From the NCBI GenBank assembly GCA_031278095.1, contig JAITLC010000153.1:1-32167 (forward strand): a stretch of DNA of 32,167 nucleotides, read 5' to 3'. Below are positions 1 to 7,895 of this stretch, one piece after another; positions within the stretch are counted from its first letter, which is position 1; each line of letters starts with the position of its first letter. The translations under genes were made by a program, and so were the position numbers. The notes under the pieces are model-generated. The model was not told the DNA's origin. It did not search any database and was given only the letters and a program-made list of their open reading frames with translations. The DNA comes from Treponema sp. (GTDB lineage: Bacteria > Spirochaetota > Spirochaetia > Treponematales > Breznakiellaceae).

Positions 1-1270
1 CGGAACCCAGCCTGATTCCCCTGCGGATACAGCGTTCCCGCAAGTTTGCCAAAGCGCCCCAGCCCCCCAGTTCGTCCGCTATATCGTAATCGTAAAGACT
101 GTATGCGGAGGCCGCCGCCTCGGGATTCCCCATCCACTGCTTTATCGTCCGGCTGGCATTGCTCCGCTCCCAGAGCCCGATAAGCCAAAGCCCCGTAAAG
201 CCCCGGCGCGAAAGTTCATCCAGTTCTTCATCGGGTATCTGATCCAGCCGGGTAATCTCCCGCTTGTACTTTTGGGAAATCTGAAAGAGCCAGACCAGGG
301 TACTCTTGGCCATAAGCACTGTCCGGGGCATCCAGTCCTGATCGGGACTGAAACGCTCATACTCATCAAGACCCGAATAATCATAGGCCTCCATAGGCCC
401 CGGCCCAAAAAACGAAGGCTTGTTTTCTTCTTTGATAACATCCAGCCCCATGAGGAGCCGTACCATAAACTTGCCGAGAAGCAGACCCCAGCTTTTACGC
501 ATATACTCAAGCTGCCCTGCCAGGGAATCGGGAGAAGCCAGGGCGGGAGCGCGTAGAAGATCCCAGAGGTTGAGGCCGCCCGGACCGAAAGACGGTAGAT
601 CCTTGAAGTGGGCTTTCAATTCCTCGACGGCTGCAGGGTATACGGTTTTTTTGGCCAGATCCTCATCATTAAAGAGGAAAAGAAAGGGCTTGAAGGCAGG
701 ATTCAGATTTGCCAGATTGAGCATCATGATCTCTTCCAGGGAAAGAGCCCTGCAGCTTTCTTTCCCCTCGTGCCCGGAAAGGTAAACTTCAATACTGGCT
801 TTCTTCCCATACACCGCCTGGGGAGGAAACTGTACGGAAAAAGTCCGCAAAAGGCCGTCTGTACGCCGGTCTCCCAACTTCCCTTCAAGCCGTTCCAGAG
901 CCGTCATAAAGGCATCGGGCTGCACCTGTTCACGGTAAAGGGCGATTATGTAATGGAGAATCTCGTCGATAAGTCCCATGGCAAAGAGTTCCCCGGCATT
1001 GATATACGTATTTTCAGGCGCCCCTTGAGCGGCAAGCTTGCTGTTAAATTTGGCGGTCAGTTCCCGCACCTGCCTCATGTCGGCCAGCACCACATTGCCC
1101 CGGAGAGAAAAAAGAGCTTCCTCAAGCCCATATTCCTCCCGTACTTCCCGGCGGATGTGGAATTCCATCACGGCCCGCCGCTCGGCAATGCTGAAATTCT
1201 CTGTTTGAGACAGTTTAGCTCCATTTTTTCCGGCATGTTTATACCTTGTAAGACGAACCAGCTTTTTCAT
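1..1270 (-). CDS. GH13 alpha-amylase family protein (5' part, runs off window)
   Basis: Minus-strand frame from ATG at 1270, preceded by AGGAGG seven bases upstream, open for 423 codons to the left edge; the 3' part is outside the window. The first ~270 residues are an N-terminal extension that I do not recognise. The last ~110 residues look like the start of a GH13 catalytic barrel: WMPRTVLMAKSTLVWLFQIS, then ELDELSRRGFTGLWLIGLWE, then SAYSLYDYDIADELGG and ERCIRRGIRLGS, which correspond to the first barrel strands and the Tyr-rich substrate loop. From family knowledge this is an alpha-1,4-glucan-acting enzyme, probably cytoplasmic because no signal peptide is seen. The catalytic Asp/Glu/Asp lie beyond the edge, so activity cannot be judged. 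malQ at 13.8 kb suggests a shared glucan or maltodextrin metabolism, but the two genes are not linked. Confidence 0.8.
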   Translation of the reverse strand, partial: MKKLVRLTRYKHAGKNGAKLSQTENFSIAERRAVMEFHIRREVREEYGLEEALFSLRGNVVLADMRQVRELTAKFNSKLAAQGAPENTYINAGELFAMGLIDEILHYIIALYREQVQPDAFMTALERLEGKLGDRRTDGLLRTFSVQFPPQAVYGKKASIEVYLSGHEGKESCRALSLEEIMMLNLANLNPAFKPFLFLFNDEDLAKKTVYPAAVEELKAHFKDLPSFGPGGLNLWDLLRAPALASPDSLAGQLEYMRKSWGLLLGKFMVRLLMGLDVIKEENKPSFFGPGPMEAYDYSGLDEYERFSPDQDWMPRTVLMAKSTLVWLFQISQKYKREITRLDQIPDEELDELSRRGFTGLWLIGLWERSNASRTIKQWMGNPEAAASAYSLYDYDIADELGGWGALANLRERCIRRGIRLGS

Positions 1271-2028
1271 ACGTCTACCTCCTGGACGGTCTATATGGAG
1301 AGATACCATTTCCAGTATAATACAGGGGATATAAATTTCATACGGCTATTTTGAATGAAACACACATATTTTCACGAATATCCACTGTCCCTCCCATACG
1401 GAACAGGTATAAAATATCCGTCGGGGATGCATATATTGTGATGCAAGAAGCAAATGTTATAACATTGATCATGATTTTGAAGATGTAGAAATAGAATAAA
1501 TGCTCCCGACTGCCGGAAGAAAAGCTAAAACGCAGACGTAAAAAATGCATAATAGGCACCGGAGCAATAAATGACAAGGCAAAATGTATTGTAGAACTAC
1601 CCCTTACTACCTTTGATGAAAAATTATGCGCCCTACCGGAACCGAATGTTGCAACAAGCAAAAAAAAGATTTGAAGTGAGCCTGTTCCAAAACTAATTGA
1701 CTGTACGCTAATGCGCACGATTTTGGAACAGGCTCAAGTATTAAAGATAATGAGGAATAACGGAATAAAGACAATAGTATGGTTGAGTCCCATACTTCTT
1801 CCGTAATTAAAGCAAAAATATCAACATAAATATGGCAATAACTATATCGTCATGAGCGGCAGGAACAGGGAATTAATGGAAATATTATGCCATGAAAACA
1901 AAATAGTATGTAACAGGGACGGATTATTTGACTATGTTCATACATTTGAATGGAAAAACAGGGGGAACAATTAACATTAGAGTTGTTCAGCCAACAATGT
2001 TAATGGGAACCCCATGGTCAATCCTCCC
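1271..2028. other. Gene-poor spacer between GH13 gene and gyrA
   Basis: About 750 bases without a recognisable gene. It carries one complete palindromic mobile element (1678-1735). A plus-strand frame of about 60 codons without a start (around 1495-1675, ending just before that element) looks like a decayed coding remnant that I cannot assign. A short open frame of 41 codons from an ATG near 1852 is also unassigned. An inverted repeat with perfect 8-bp arms (TTAACATT/AATGTTAA) spans 1971-2003. The base composition is more AT-rich than the flanking genes. Confidence 0.5.
1678..1735. mobile_element. Palindromic MITE-like element, 58 bp, TSD AAGT
   Basis: Ends GAGCCTGTTCCAAAAC and its near-perfect inverted copy, with a central segment containing GCTAATGCGC. 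It is flanked directly by AAGT at 1674-1677 and 1736-1739, a 4-bp target duplication. The same body, in opposite orientation, forms the right part of the 139-bp element at 6775-6913. No coding capacity, so transposition would need a transposase supplied elsewhere (inference). Confidence 0.8.
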
Positions 2029-2057
2029 TCGACCTTTTTCCCCGAAAACGCTATACT
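2029..2057 (+). promoter_or_regulatory. Candidate sigma-70 promoter of gyrA
   Basis: TCGACC at 2029-2034 and TATACT at 2052-2057 with a 17-base spacer, about 70 bases before the gyrA start. Match to consensus is 4/6 and 5/6. Position is right for the gene; no experimental support. Confidence 0.5.
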
Positions 2058-2129
2058 GAGAAATTATGCGCCCCTCAGGGCCGCCAGCTTAAGGAAGTGT
2101 TTATATACACCGCAAGGAGCGGTTTGTGC

Positions 2130-4643
2130 ATGGCTGAAGACGCTGATATACCGGTAAAAACAGGGAAAACTATCCCTATAGCGATAGAAGACGAAGTCAA
2201 AAACGATTATCTCATCTATGCCATGTCGGTTATTGTATCCAGGGCGTTGCCTGATGTACGGGACGGCCTCAAGCCGGTACACCGCAGGCTTCTCTATGCC
2301 ATGAACGAGATGGGACTCCGCCCCGGAACGGCTACCAAGAAGTGTGCCCGCATCGTAGGAGATACCATGGGTAAGTATCACCCCCACGGGGATCTTGCCC
2401 TCTACGATGCCCTGGTACGCATGGCCCAGGACTTCTCCCTCCGTTACCCGGTAGTACATGGACAGGGAAACTTCGGTTCTATTGACGGCGACCCTCCGGC
2501 GGCCATGCGTTATACCGAGGCAAAACTTTCCCGCATTGGAGACGAAATGCTCCAGGATCTGGGAAAGGAAACAGTCGATTTTATTCCCAATTATGATGAA
2601 TCCGACAGCGAACCGGTGGTGCTTCCCGCGGCGGTTCCCAATCTCCTGATCAACGGTTCAAGCGGTATTGCTGTTGGCATGGCGACAAACATGGTTCCCC
2701 ATAACCTGGTTGAGGTCTGCAATGCCGTCTGCGCCTGTATTGACAATCCGGAGATCGGTATCGAAGAACTCATAAAGTTCATCGAAGGGCCCGACTTCCC
2801 CACCGGAGGCATCATCTTCGGTCGCCGGGGCATACGAGATGCCTACAAAACCGGCCGGGGAAAGATCCTCGTACGCGGCCGCTTTACCGTGGAAACCGCC
2901 AAATCGGGCAAGGAATTGATCGTCTTCAATGAGATCCCCTATGGCGTCAACAAAAAGCTCCTCCTTGAGCGGATCGGCGTTCTGGTGAGGGAAAAGGAAA
3001 TAGACGGCATCGCCGGCTTCAACGATGAATCCGACCGGGACGGTATCCGGGTAGTCATCGAACTAAAAAAGGGAGCCATCCTCAAAGTTGTCCTCAACCA
3101 GCTCTTTTCAAACACCCAACTGCAGGTTTCCATCGGCATCATCAACCTTGCCCTGGTGGGAGGTAAACCCCAGTGTCTCAACCTCAAGGAACTTATCCAC
3201 TACTTCATCGAACATCGTGTCGAAGTTGTTACCCGGCGTATCCGCTATGAACTGCGCAAGGCCGAGGAGCGGGCCCATGTCCTGGAAGGCCTGGTTATCG
3301 CGCTGGCGAACATTGACGAAGTGGTGGAACTCATCAAAAAGAGCCGGGACATTGCCGATGCGGAAAACCGCCTGCGTGAACGTTTCCTTCTTTCGGAGGT
3401 GCAGTCCCACGCCATCGTGGAAATGCGCCTCGGGCGACTCACAAGTCTGGAAGTTGAAAAACTCAAACAGGAATTGGAAGAACTCAAAGTCCAGATCGCC
3501 TACTACAAGTCCCTGCTGGAAGATGAACAAAAACTGCGGACCCTGATCAAAGATGAAACCAGAGTTATCGGCGAAAAATATGGCGACAAGCGCCGCACCG
3601 AGATCGTCAACGGCGAAGTAGAAAACATCAACATAGAAGATCTCATCAAAAAAGAAGAGATGATGATCACCATCTCCAAACTGGGCTATGTAAAGCGTGT
3701 CCCGGTTACGGCCTATCGCAACCAGGGGCGGGGCGGTAAGGGCATGGCCGCAGCAAAGCTTTCGGAAGATGATTTTGTCGAACAGCTTTTCGTTGCCTCT
3801 ACCCATGAATACATCATGTTCTTCACAAACGAAGGCAAGGCCTACTGGATGAAGGTTCACGAAATCCCCGAAGGATCGCGGACTTCAAAGGGGAGTCACA
3901 TCAAAACTCTGCTTACGGTAAACCCCAACGAAGATATAACCACCATCGTGTCTCTCAAGGATTTCAGCGATGAACAGTTCTTCTTCATGGGGACAGTCCG
4001 GGGCGTTGTCAAAAAGGTAAAAACCTCCGAGTTTGGTAATGCAAAAACCAGAGGTATTATCGCCATAAAACTTGACGAAGGAGATAAGCTGGTCAGTGCC
4101 CTCCTCAGTTCGGGGAACGATGAAGTTGTCCTCATTTCCCGCCGGGGCCAGGCCCTTCGCATCCACGAGAATACAGTCCGCCCTATGGGCCGTTCCACCC
4201 GCGGCATATGCGGCATGAAGATCGGCAACACCGATGAACTCACGGGCCTCCTTCGGGTAGATAGGGAACAAAATCCGAAAAAATCGGAAAAAATGCTCAT
4301 CGTCACCGAATACGGCTTTGGCAAACGGGTTGAGTTCAGCGAATTCAGTTCCCATGGCCGGGCCACCGGAGGACAGCGGATCTACACTGTCGGTGAAAAA
4401 ACCGGCGAAATCATCGGCTGTGTCAATGTCCTAGATAACGAAGAAATCATGTGCATCACCAGCCAGGGCAAATCCATCAAACTCAAGAGCAAGTCGATTC
4501 GGGTCATGGGACGCAGCGCCCAGGGAGTCAAAATCCTCAGCATAGACCGTCCGGACTATGTTATCGGCGTAGACAGGATCGTCAGGGAAGATGAAGACCC
4601 CGAACCCGAAGACCAGGACGAACTATTCGGCGTCTATCCATAA
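2130..4643 (+). CDS. gyrA: DNA gyrase subunit A
   Basis: Breaks and rejoins DNA in the A2B2 gyrase that introduces negative supercoils; the partner gyrB lies at 18.0-19.9 kb. I place the start at ATG 2130, ten bases after AAGGAG (2114-2119), giving 837 residues. The open frame extends back to GTG 2097, but that codon lacks a properly spaced ribosome site. The N-terminal catalytic domain has the active Tyr128 in AMRYTEAKL and the [29 protein letters not shown] block. The C-terminal beta-pinwheel carries the GyrA box as QGRGGKG, which distinguishes it from ParC. Within the quinolone-determining region the sequence is [10 protein letters not shown]: Leu89 stands where E. coli has Ser83, while the Asp87 equivalent is kept. 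T. pallidum has gyrA right after the DUF721 gene; here the two are about 20 kb apart. Confidence 0.97.
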   Translation: MAEDADIPVKTGKTIPIAIEDEVKNDYLIYAMSVIVSRALPDVRDGLKPVHRRLLYAMNEMGLRPGTATKKCARIVGDTMGKYHPHGDLALYDALVRMAQDFSLRYPVVHGQGNFGSIDGDPPAAMRYTEAKLSRIGDEMLQDLGKETVDFIPNYDESDSEPVVLPAAVPNLLINGSSGIAVGMATNMVPHNLVEVCNAVCACIDNPEIGIEELIKFIEGPDFPTGGIIFGRRGIRDAYKTGRGKILVRGRFTVETAKSGKELIVFNEIPYGVNKKLLLERIGVLVREKEIDGIAGFNDESDRDGIRVVIELKKGAILKVVLNQLFSNTQLQVSIGIINLALVGGKPQCLNLKELIHYFIEHRVEVVTRRIRYELRKAEERAHVLEGLVIALANIDEVVELIKKSRDIADAENRLRERFLLSEVQSHAIVEMRLGRLTSLEVEKLKQELEELKVQIAYYKSLLEDEQKLRTLIKDETRVIGEKYGDKRRTEIVNGEVENINIEDLIKKEEMMITISKLGYVKRVPVTAYRNQGRGGKGMAAAKLSEDDFVEQLFVASTHEYIMFFTNEGKAYWMKVHEIPEGSRTSKGSHIKTLLTVNPNEDITTIVSLKDFSDEQFFFMGTVRGVVKKVKTSEFGNAKTRGIIAIKLDEGDKLVSALLSSGNDEVVLISRRGQALRIHENTVRPMGRSTRGICGMKIGNTDELTGLLRVDREQNPKKSEKMLIVTEYGFGKRVEFSEFSSHGRATGGQRIYTVGEKTGEIIGCVNVLDNEEIMCITSQGKSIKLKSKSIRVMGRSAQGVKILSIDRPDYVIGVDRIVREDEDPEPEDQDELFGVYP

Positions 4644-4655
4644 GCCCGGTTACTT

Positions 4656-4692
4656 GAGCTTGTTCCAAAAACTGAGGTTTTGGAACAGCCTC
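4656..4692. mobile_element. Minimal palindromic MITE-like element, 37 bp, TSD ACTT
   Basis: Consists of little more than two 16-bp inverted arms (GAGCTTGTTCCAAAAA and its partner) around a few loop bases. It is flanked by ACTT at 4652-4655 and 4693-4696. It lies 13 bases after the gyrA stop codon, so the transcript would fold here and it may now act in 3'-end formation, although no T-run follows. Confidence 0.8.
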
Positions 4693-4781
4693 ACTTTATA
4701 GACAGAACCTGGAAGGGGCAGACGGCGGCGAAGAAAATGTAAAGCCTTGAGAAATAAACAAAAAAAGGTTATTTTTTAAGC

Positions 4782-5420
4782 ATGAAAATGAATCTTTATA
4801 CAACGAGCCTTTTTCAAAACTCGGTTAGTTTTGAAAAAGACTTTGGGGAAAGCGGTTTAGGGCCCGCTTTTCCACTTAAATCTAAGGCTGCTTTTTCAAA
4901 ATTTGATATTTTGAAAAAGCCCCTAACTACCAGGAAAGTGTTTTTTTCTTTCCTGGCAATTGCAGTCTTCCTCTGGTCTAACGCCTGTACCGGTGAACCT
5001 GCTTCCAGGCAGGATCCGGTTTCCACCCTCGGTTTGGATCAGGTTACCGGGAAACAATTCAGACTCACGGAAATACGTATTCCCCAGGGTGAATCCGTTA
5101 CCTTTGACCGGGAGAAACTCATCGCAGAGGGCTTTGAGGACATCTTTACTCTTACCTTCGACGCCGAAAGGATCAGCGGCAGGGGCGCTCCCAATCGCTA
5201 TTCCGCTCCCTACGAACCGGGATCCGGTAAATCCATCAAGATCGGTCTCATCGCCGGAACACTTATGGCGCCCCTGCGATCTCCGGAAAAACTCCATGAA
5301 GCCGAATATTTCAGTTACCTTCAAAATGTGTCTCAATGGAATCTCCAGGGCCGGAATCTGGAACTGTCTACCAAAACCGCCGAAGGCCGGGAAGCGGTTA
5401 TGATCTACGTCCTTGAATAA
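4782..5420 (+). CDS. META-domain lipoprotein with a mobile element inside its signal peptide
   Basis: A 212-codon frame from ATG 4782. Residues 53-68 form a hydrophobic helix followed by the lipobox-like SNA-Cys69, so the mature protein should be an N-acylated lipoprotein. The mature part (EIRIPQGESVTFD, FTLTFDAERISGRGAPNRYS, GTLMAPLRSPEKLHEAEYF, YLQNVSQWNLQGRNLELST) resembles META/HslJ domains, small beta-barrel proteins of unclear function. Residues 8-48 are encoded by a 119-bp palindromic element plus one copy of its 4-bp flank. Removing those 123 bases (41 codons) restores MKMNLYTTTRKVFFSF leading into the hydrophobic stretch, a textbook short lipoprotein signal. The start is uncertain: the ribosome site before 4782 is weak and too far, and TTG 4911 is an alternative. 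ybaK follows two bases after the stop. Confidence 0.75.
   Translation: MKMNLYTTSLFQNSVSFEKDFGESGLGPAFPLKSKAAFSKFDILKKPLTTRKVFFSFLAIAVFLWSNACTGEPASRQDPVSTLGLDQVTGKQFRLTEIRIPQGESVTFDREKLIAEGFEDIFTLTFDAERISGRGAPNRYSAPYEPGSGKSIKIGLIAGTLMAPLRSPEKLHEAEYFSYLQNVSQWNLQGRNLELSTKTAEGREAVMIYVLE
4805..4923. mobile_element. Palindromic MITE-like element, 119 bp, in frame inside lipoprotein gene
   Basis: Three hairpins: outer ones with GAGCCTTTTTCAAAAC and GTTTTGAAAAAG arms (4805-4844 and 4889-4923), and a central one of GGGGAAAGCGG against CCGCTTTTCC. The termini are inverted copies of each other and are flanked by CAAC (4801-4804) and TAAC (4924-4927), a 4-bp duplication with one mismatch. The arms use CTTTTTC where the other copies have CTGTTCC, so this is a divergent subfamily. 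Confidence 0.7.
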
Positions 5421-5422
5421 CC

Positions 5423-5905
5423 ATGACGGAACAGGCAGAGGCCCACCTCAAGCAATGGGGTAGAGATAAAGACATCATCAAACTTGACGCTTCCACGGCT
5501 ACTGTGGCGGAAGCTGCGGCCGCCCTTAAAGTGGAACCCGCCCGTATTGCCAAAAGCATAAGCCTCAAGGCTGCCGGAGAAGGGACACTGCTGGTCCTGA
5601 GCGCCGGGGATATGAAGTTGGATAACCGCAAATTCAAAGACCGCTTCGGTTTCAAAGCCCGAATGCTCTCCGCGGAAGAAGCCCTGGCTGCCACAGGACA
5701 TGCCGTTGGAGGGGTCTGCCCCTTCGGCATTCCTGTGACCGTGGACGTATATCTGGATATTTCCATGCAGCGTTTTCAAACGGTTTTCCCTGCTTGCGGC
5801 AGCAGCAATTCCGCCATAGAACTCACCATGAATGAACTTGAAGAATACTCAGGCAGCAAGGGCTGGGTCGATATCTGCAAAGAAATTAATGCACAAGCCC
5901 CCTGA
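5423..5905 (+). CDS. YbaK/EbsC family aminoacyl-tRNA deacylase-like protein
   Basis: 160 residues starting at ATG 5423, two bases after the lipoprotein stop, so the two genes are probably co-transcribed. The family hydrolyses mischarged aminoacyl-tRNA (for example Cys-tRNA-Pro) and is cytoplasmic. Sequence marks are the N-terminal ATVAEAAAALKVEPARIAKSI segment with the conserved Lys, LDNRKFKDRFG, and the GGVCPFGIP loop at about residue 96, the hallmark of this fold. The C-terminal PACGSSNSAIELTMNELEEYS is also typical. Length is normal for a stand-alone protein of the family. Exact substrate specificity within the YbaK/ProX/PrdX group cannot be read from the sequence. Confidence 0.9.
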   Translation: MTEQAEAHLKQWGRDKDIIKLDASTATVAEAAAALKVEPARIAKSISLKAAGEGTLLVLSAGDMKLDNRKFKDRFGFKARMLSAEEALAATGHAVGGVCPFGIPVTVDVYLDISMQRFQTVFPACGSSNSAIELTMNELEEYSGSKGWVDICKEINAQAP

Positions 5906-5928
5906 TTTGCAGAACAGCCGTTTGCGCA

Positions 5929-5993
5929 CCGTTTCGGTATGAAACGGGAGTAATTGCAAAGTTCTGTCCGCAAAGTAATCGACTTTGTGGACA
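5929..5993. repeat. Two hairpins downstream of the YbaK gene
   Basis: A 7-bp perfect stem (CCGTTTC/GAAACGG, 5929-5947) is followed by a 12-bp stem with one mismatch (TGTCCGCAAAGT/ACTTTGTGGACA, 5965-5993). Neither has a T-run, so a simple intrinsic terminator is not evident. They may slow or protect the 3' end of the mRNA (inference). A degenerate half copy of the palindromic element family (GAGGTTGTTTCAAAAC) begins at 6007. Confidence 0.45.
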
Positions 5994-6212
5994 AACACTA
6001 AATGGGGAGGTTGTTTCAAAACCTCAAGTTTTGAATGAAAATACGCTCACGGGAGGGACAATTCCGATTGAATCCATTTTTACAGCATAGAGCCTGAATC
6101 ATCTCCATGGACAGATGAAGAAAAAGAGCGATACTAAAAAATACTGGAAGGAATCTCTGGCAGTGGTGAGTTTAACTTATCACCCTTCTGTGCTCAGGGC
6201 TAAAGAAGTAAT

Positions 6213-6245
6213 CAACAGCCTCACCCTAAAGGGACGAGGTTGTTG
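6213..6245 (+). repeat. Hairpin resembling an IS200/IS605-type right end
   Basis: CAACAGCCTC pairs with GAGGTTGTTG, enclosing a nested CCCTAAAGGG. A stem with CACCCTAAAGGGACGAGG is of the kind seen at the right ends of IS200/IS605-group elements, where it also forms the 3' part of the TnpB guide RNA. No TnpA or TnpB coding sequence is seen around it, so at best this is a stranded end. Assignment is from memory of such ends and is weak. Confidence 0.3.
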
Positions 6246-6385
6246 TTCTCGTAAGGTATTTGTATTCAAGGTTTAATACCCTTTTTAAGTGCCCTGAATC
6301 TCCCCTACACAAACGAGTTCTTGGGTATTAAACCCCTCAACACAAATAAAAATTTCGAAAGTGATCCACAAAGTATGATGGGTTA

Positions 6386-7179
6386 TCAAACGAAGCCATA
6401 GTTGATGTAAAAGAACGCAATATCACATGCCTTCCAGTGGTTGAACAGCTTCCTGGAGAAACAACACGTTCTCCGAAATGCCCGCCTTATCCGGCAATTA
6501 TTCCCTTCGATCCCACCGTGTGCTTTTTCCCTACCTCGTGCTTGTCTCCTACAAATACCGAAACAAAACTGTCCCAATCGTCTGTCGCTACCCGATCGTA
6601 GCTTATTCCAGGCCCTCTCGGCCTCTTCCTCAGTCTTTTCGCCGTTTTGAATTCCCGTTTCCTCCAAATACACGCAGCAATTTCACCGCTTTTCCGGTGA
6701 TACGCGCAAATAAGTCATACTTTGTTCGTCTTCTTCCCTACATACGTCCAGAACTCGTCTGTTTCAAGTCAATCGAGACTGTTCCAAAACTTCAGTTTTT
6801 GGAACAGCTTCCCTGGATTTAAGGGAAAAACCAGGACTTTTGACCGGTTTTCCAAGAGCCGGTTCCAAAATCGTGCGCATTAGCGCACAGTCAATTAGTT
6901 TTGGAACAGGCTCAATCATAATGGTTTTTTCGGTGTTATCCGATAATTACCTGATTTGAGGACTTTAAGACCCTGGTGATACTGATTTTCAGCACAATAC
7001 TGATGTCCCGTATACCAAATTCCCCGGACACACATGATTTTTACCACAATTTTAATCCATGAAAGGATTCCCCGATAGATACGCTCGTATTCTCTTATAA
7101 GCCGGCTAAACCGGCGGCTCATTTTAATCGTCTTGAAGCACTCATTACAAAGCCTGTCCATATAAAACCGCCGGGACAT
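6386..7179 (-). pseudogene. IS1-family transposase, degenerate and interrupted
   Basis: Read on the minus strand, pieces of one IS1-like transposase appear in order but in different frames. 7179 to about 6920 gives the DNA-binding half (SWIKIVVK, GIRDIS, VLKISI, VLKVLKSGNYRITPKK). A 139-bp palindromic element follows. From about 6770 down come LETDEFWTYVGKK (the first catalytic Asp region), SGEIAAYVFG, ISYDRVATDDWDSFVSVF and GKKHT, and finally GIEGNNCRIRR and FSRKLFNHWKA up to FYINYGFV and a stop at 6386. Several frameshifts and in-frame stops mean it cannot be active. No terminal inverted repeats were identified. Family assignment rests on recognisable IS1 InsB-type motifs. Confidence 0.75.
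6775..6913. mobile_element. Palindromic MITE-like element, 139 bp, TSD AATC, inside IS1 remnant
   Basis: Begins GAGACTGTTCCAAAAC and ends GTTTTGGAACAGGCTC. Inside are a hairpin of the 37-bp type (6775-6811), two short stems (CCTGG/CCAGG and ACCGG/CCGGT) and a right part (about 6860-6913) nearly identical to the inverted 58-bp element at 1678-1735. AATC flanks both sides (6771-6774, 6914-6917). Removing the element and one AATC rejoins the IS1-like reading HYD-x-LETDEFWTYVG (one stop codon remains), which independently confirms the boundaries. Confidence 0.85.
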
Positions 7180-7181
7180 AT

Positions 7182-7197
7182 TGTTTCACGTGAAACA
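7182..7197. promoter_or_regulatory. parS centromere-like site
   Basis: TGTTTCACGTGAAACA, a perfect 16-bp palindrome identical to the consensus parS bound by chromosomal ParB proteins across bacteria. It lies about 13 kb from dnaA, within the origin-proximal zone where such sites cluster. It is squeezed between the IS1 remnant and mntP. I found no second copy in the window. The parA/parB genes are not here. Confidence 0.9.
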
Positions 7198-7253
7198 TTG
7201 AATACATGGCATCAATAGAATTTATTGATTTTGTTGTGTTATAGTAGATCATT

Positions 7254-7820
7254 ATGTCTTTACCGGAAATAATCCTTGTTGCAGTAGGATTGTCCATAGA
7301 TGCCTTTGCCGTATCAATTTCCATCGGTTTGTCTGTACAAAAGGCGGTCCTAAAGGAAATGGTGATACCGGGCCTGTACTTCGGATTCTTTCAGGCTCTC
7401 ATGCCTACGATCGGATACTTTTTGGGAATCGGTTTTGCCGATAAAATAGCCGGACTTGACCACTGGATTGCCCTTGCGCTTCTCGGTTTTCTTGGGGGAA
7501 AACTGATAAAAGAAAGTTTTGAAAAAGAGGACGGAGGTACGGAAATTCGGGAATATACCTTTCAGGTTTTCAGAATGCTCTCCTTAGCTGTCGCTACAAG
7601 CATCGATGCTCTGGCGATAGGGATAGCTTTTGCGTTTTTTAAGGTGCCTATTATCATGGCGGCGCCGTTAACCGGCATGATAACCTTTGTCATATCCATG
7701 TGCGGAGTAAAAATAGGCCATATATTCGGCCTCAAATTCAAATCAAAGGCCGAACTGGCAGGCGGGATCGTGCTTGTTTTATTGGGAATTAAAATAGCGG
7801 TGGAACATATACTTCTCTAG
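7254..7820 (+). CDS. mntP: Putative manganese efflux pump MntP
   Basis: 188 residues, the usual length for MntP (formerly DUF204), a six-helix inner-membrane protein that exports Mn2+. Two halves repeat the family motif: VGLSIDAFAVSISIGLS near residue 12 and VATSIDALAIGIAFAF near residue 112, each with the conserved Asp in a helix. GGIVLVLLGIKIAVEHIL closes the C-terminus. The start is ATG 7254. Only 56 bases separate it from parS, so there is no room for a full yybP-ykoY manganese riboswitch between the two, and I saw none of its signature bases. The gene stands alone between insertion-element remnants, in the same direction as the IS630 remnant behind it. Confidence 0.92.
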   Translation: MSLPEIILVAVGLSIDAFAVSISIGLSVQKAVLKEMVIPGLYFGFFQALMPTIGYFLGIGFADKIAGLDHWIALALLGFLGGKLIKESFEKEDGGTEIREYTFQVFRMLSLAVATSIDALAIGIAFAFFKVPIIMAAPLTGMITFVISMCGVKIGHIFGLKFKSKAELAGGIVLVLLGIKIAVEHILL

Positions 7821-7895
7821 TATGTGGTCAATATTAAATACGTTAAATAAGATGTGATACAATAAGAGCCATAGTAACCAAGAGGGGAGAAAGCT

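Noticed and set aside
608-1354. 248-codon plus-strand open frame at the left edge
   Set aside because: Antisense to the GH13 gene, which has a good ribosome site and recognisable barrel motifs.
1338-1718. 126-codon minus-strand open frame
   Set aside because: It contains half of a mobile palindrome at its start and has no family resemblance; probably chance.
7000-7253. Manganese (yybP-ykoY) riboswitch before mntP
   Set aside because: Only 56 bases lie between parS and the start codon, and no signature sequence of this riboswitch was found.
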